From: Baylisascaris procyonis
Taxonomy: Eukaryota; Nematoda; Chromadorea; Rhabditida; Ascarididae
Direction of reading: 5' to 3'
Length of the DNA: 64,000 nucleotides
Assembly (NCBI GenBank): GCA_037389465.1
Contig: JAZARR010000153.1
Location: 2,899,001 to 2,963,000 of the forward strand
The notes under the pieces are model-generated. The model worked only from the letters and a program-made list of their open reading frames with translations. It was not told where the DNA came from and ran no database searches. The translations under genes and the position numbers were made by a program. Each line of letters opens with the position of its first letter. Position 1 is the first letter of the stretch. Below, piece after piece: positions 63,728 to 64,000 of the stretch.

Positions 63728-64000
63728 AGAGGATCACAGAATGGATTGAGGATGATAGTGAAGACATCGCTACGAAAACGAATAAACTGAACTTAATAAT
63801 TCAAAGAACGATTTGATAGAGATCTTATAAATCTCCTTCCTAATAATATTTAAAGGGCCTGGTGTGTGTAATTTTATTGTTCTTCTGCAGTGAATAATAT
63901 TATTTATTTCCCAGTATCGCTCTTCCGCGGTATAGATGTGCTTAACTAGTGCAGAAGGCTTTGATGAAATAAGATGTTTTGGGGCAATTTTGGTCTCTGT
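61510..64000 (+). repeat. Long identical direct repeat, right copy (gene G body)
   Basis: Partner of 54760-57250. The left boundary is sharp, inside codon 3 of exon 1; DNA just upstream differs at several sites. Confidence 0.9.

Overview
The window is eukaryotic and most likely from a strongylid nematode, probably a hookworm (Ancylostoma or a close relative). It has AT-rich intergenic DNA, short introns bounded by GT and TTTCAG, degenerate non-LTR retrotransposons, and a multigene family of secreted SXP/RAL-2 (Ani s 5-like, DUF148) proteins, a family known mainly from parasitic nematodes. The species call is inference from gene content only.

Layout. Seven three-exon SXP/RAL-2 genes, called A to G here, all lie on the plus strand: A 6497-9467, B 14027-16271, C 19978-22212, D 26307-28615, E 46998-49324, F 54754-56977 and G 61504-63727. 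Exon 1 is 348 nt in every copy and exon 2 is 156 nt in every copy. All introns are phase 0. Exon 3 varies by in-frame gains and losses of Pro/Phe/Gly units. Copy A is the divergent member; B to G are close paralogues. B to G share a TGACGTCA palindrome 316-334 bp before the ATG and a TATA-like box 51-54 bp before it. The spacers carry decayed CR1-like and RTE-like reverse transcriptase fragments and a conserved non-genic module, so the duplicated unit is gene plus spacer (about 6-7.7 kb).

Between D and E the array is interrupted by about 17 kb of unrelated DNA. Its centre is a complete 11-exon gene on the minus strand (44557 down to 35476) for the TFIIIB subunit BRF1, which I could join in phase from start to stop (596 aa). 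Downstream on the same strand are exons that weakly resemble DCAF17 (34562-32915) and a long open exon with RxRxxKxxPN motifs like those of BDP1, another TFIIIB subunit (32775-31414). A small plus-strand ORF at 30991-31224 has a textbook TTTTCAG acceptor 3 nt before its ATG.

The strongest observation concerns F and G. Their bodies look identical over about 2.49 kb, introns included, starting at codon 3 of exon 1. The promoter of G, however, is of the D type while that of F is of the C type. This fits recent gene conversion or unequal exchange, or else an assembly duplication. No bacterial-style system, CRISPR array or confident RNA gene was seen.
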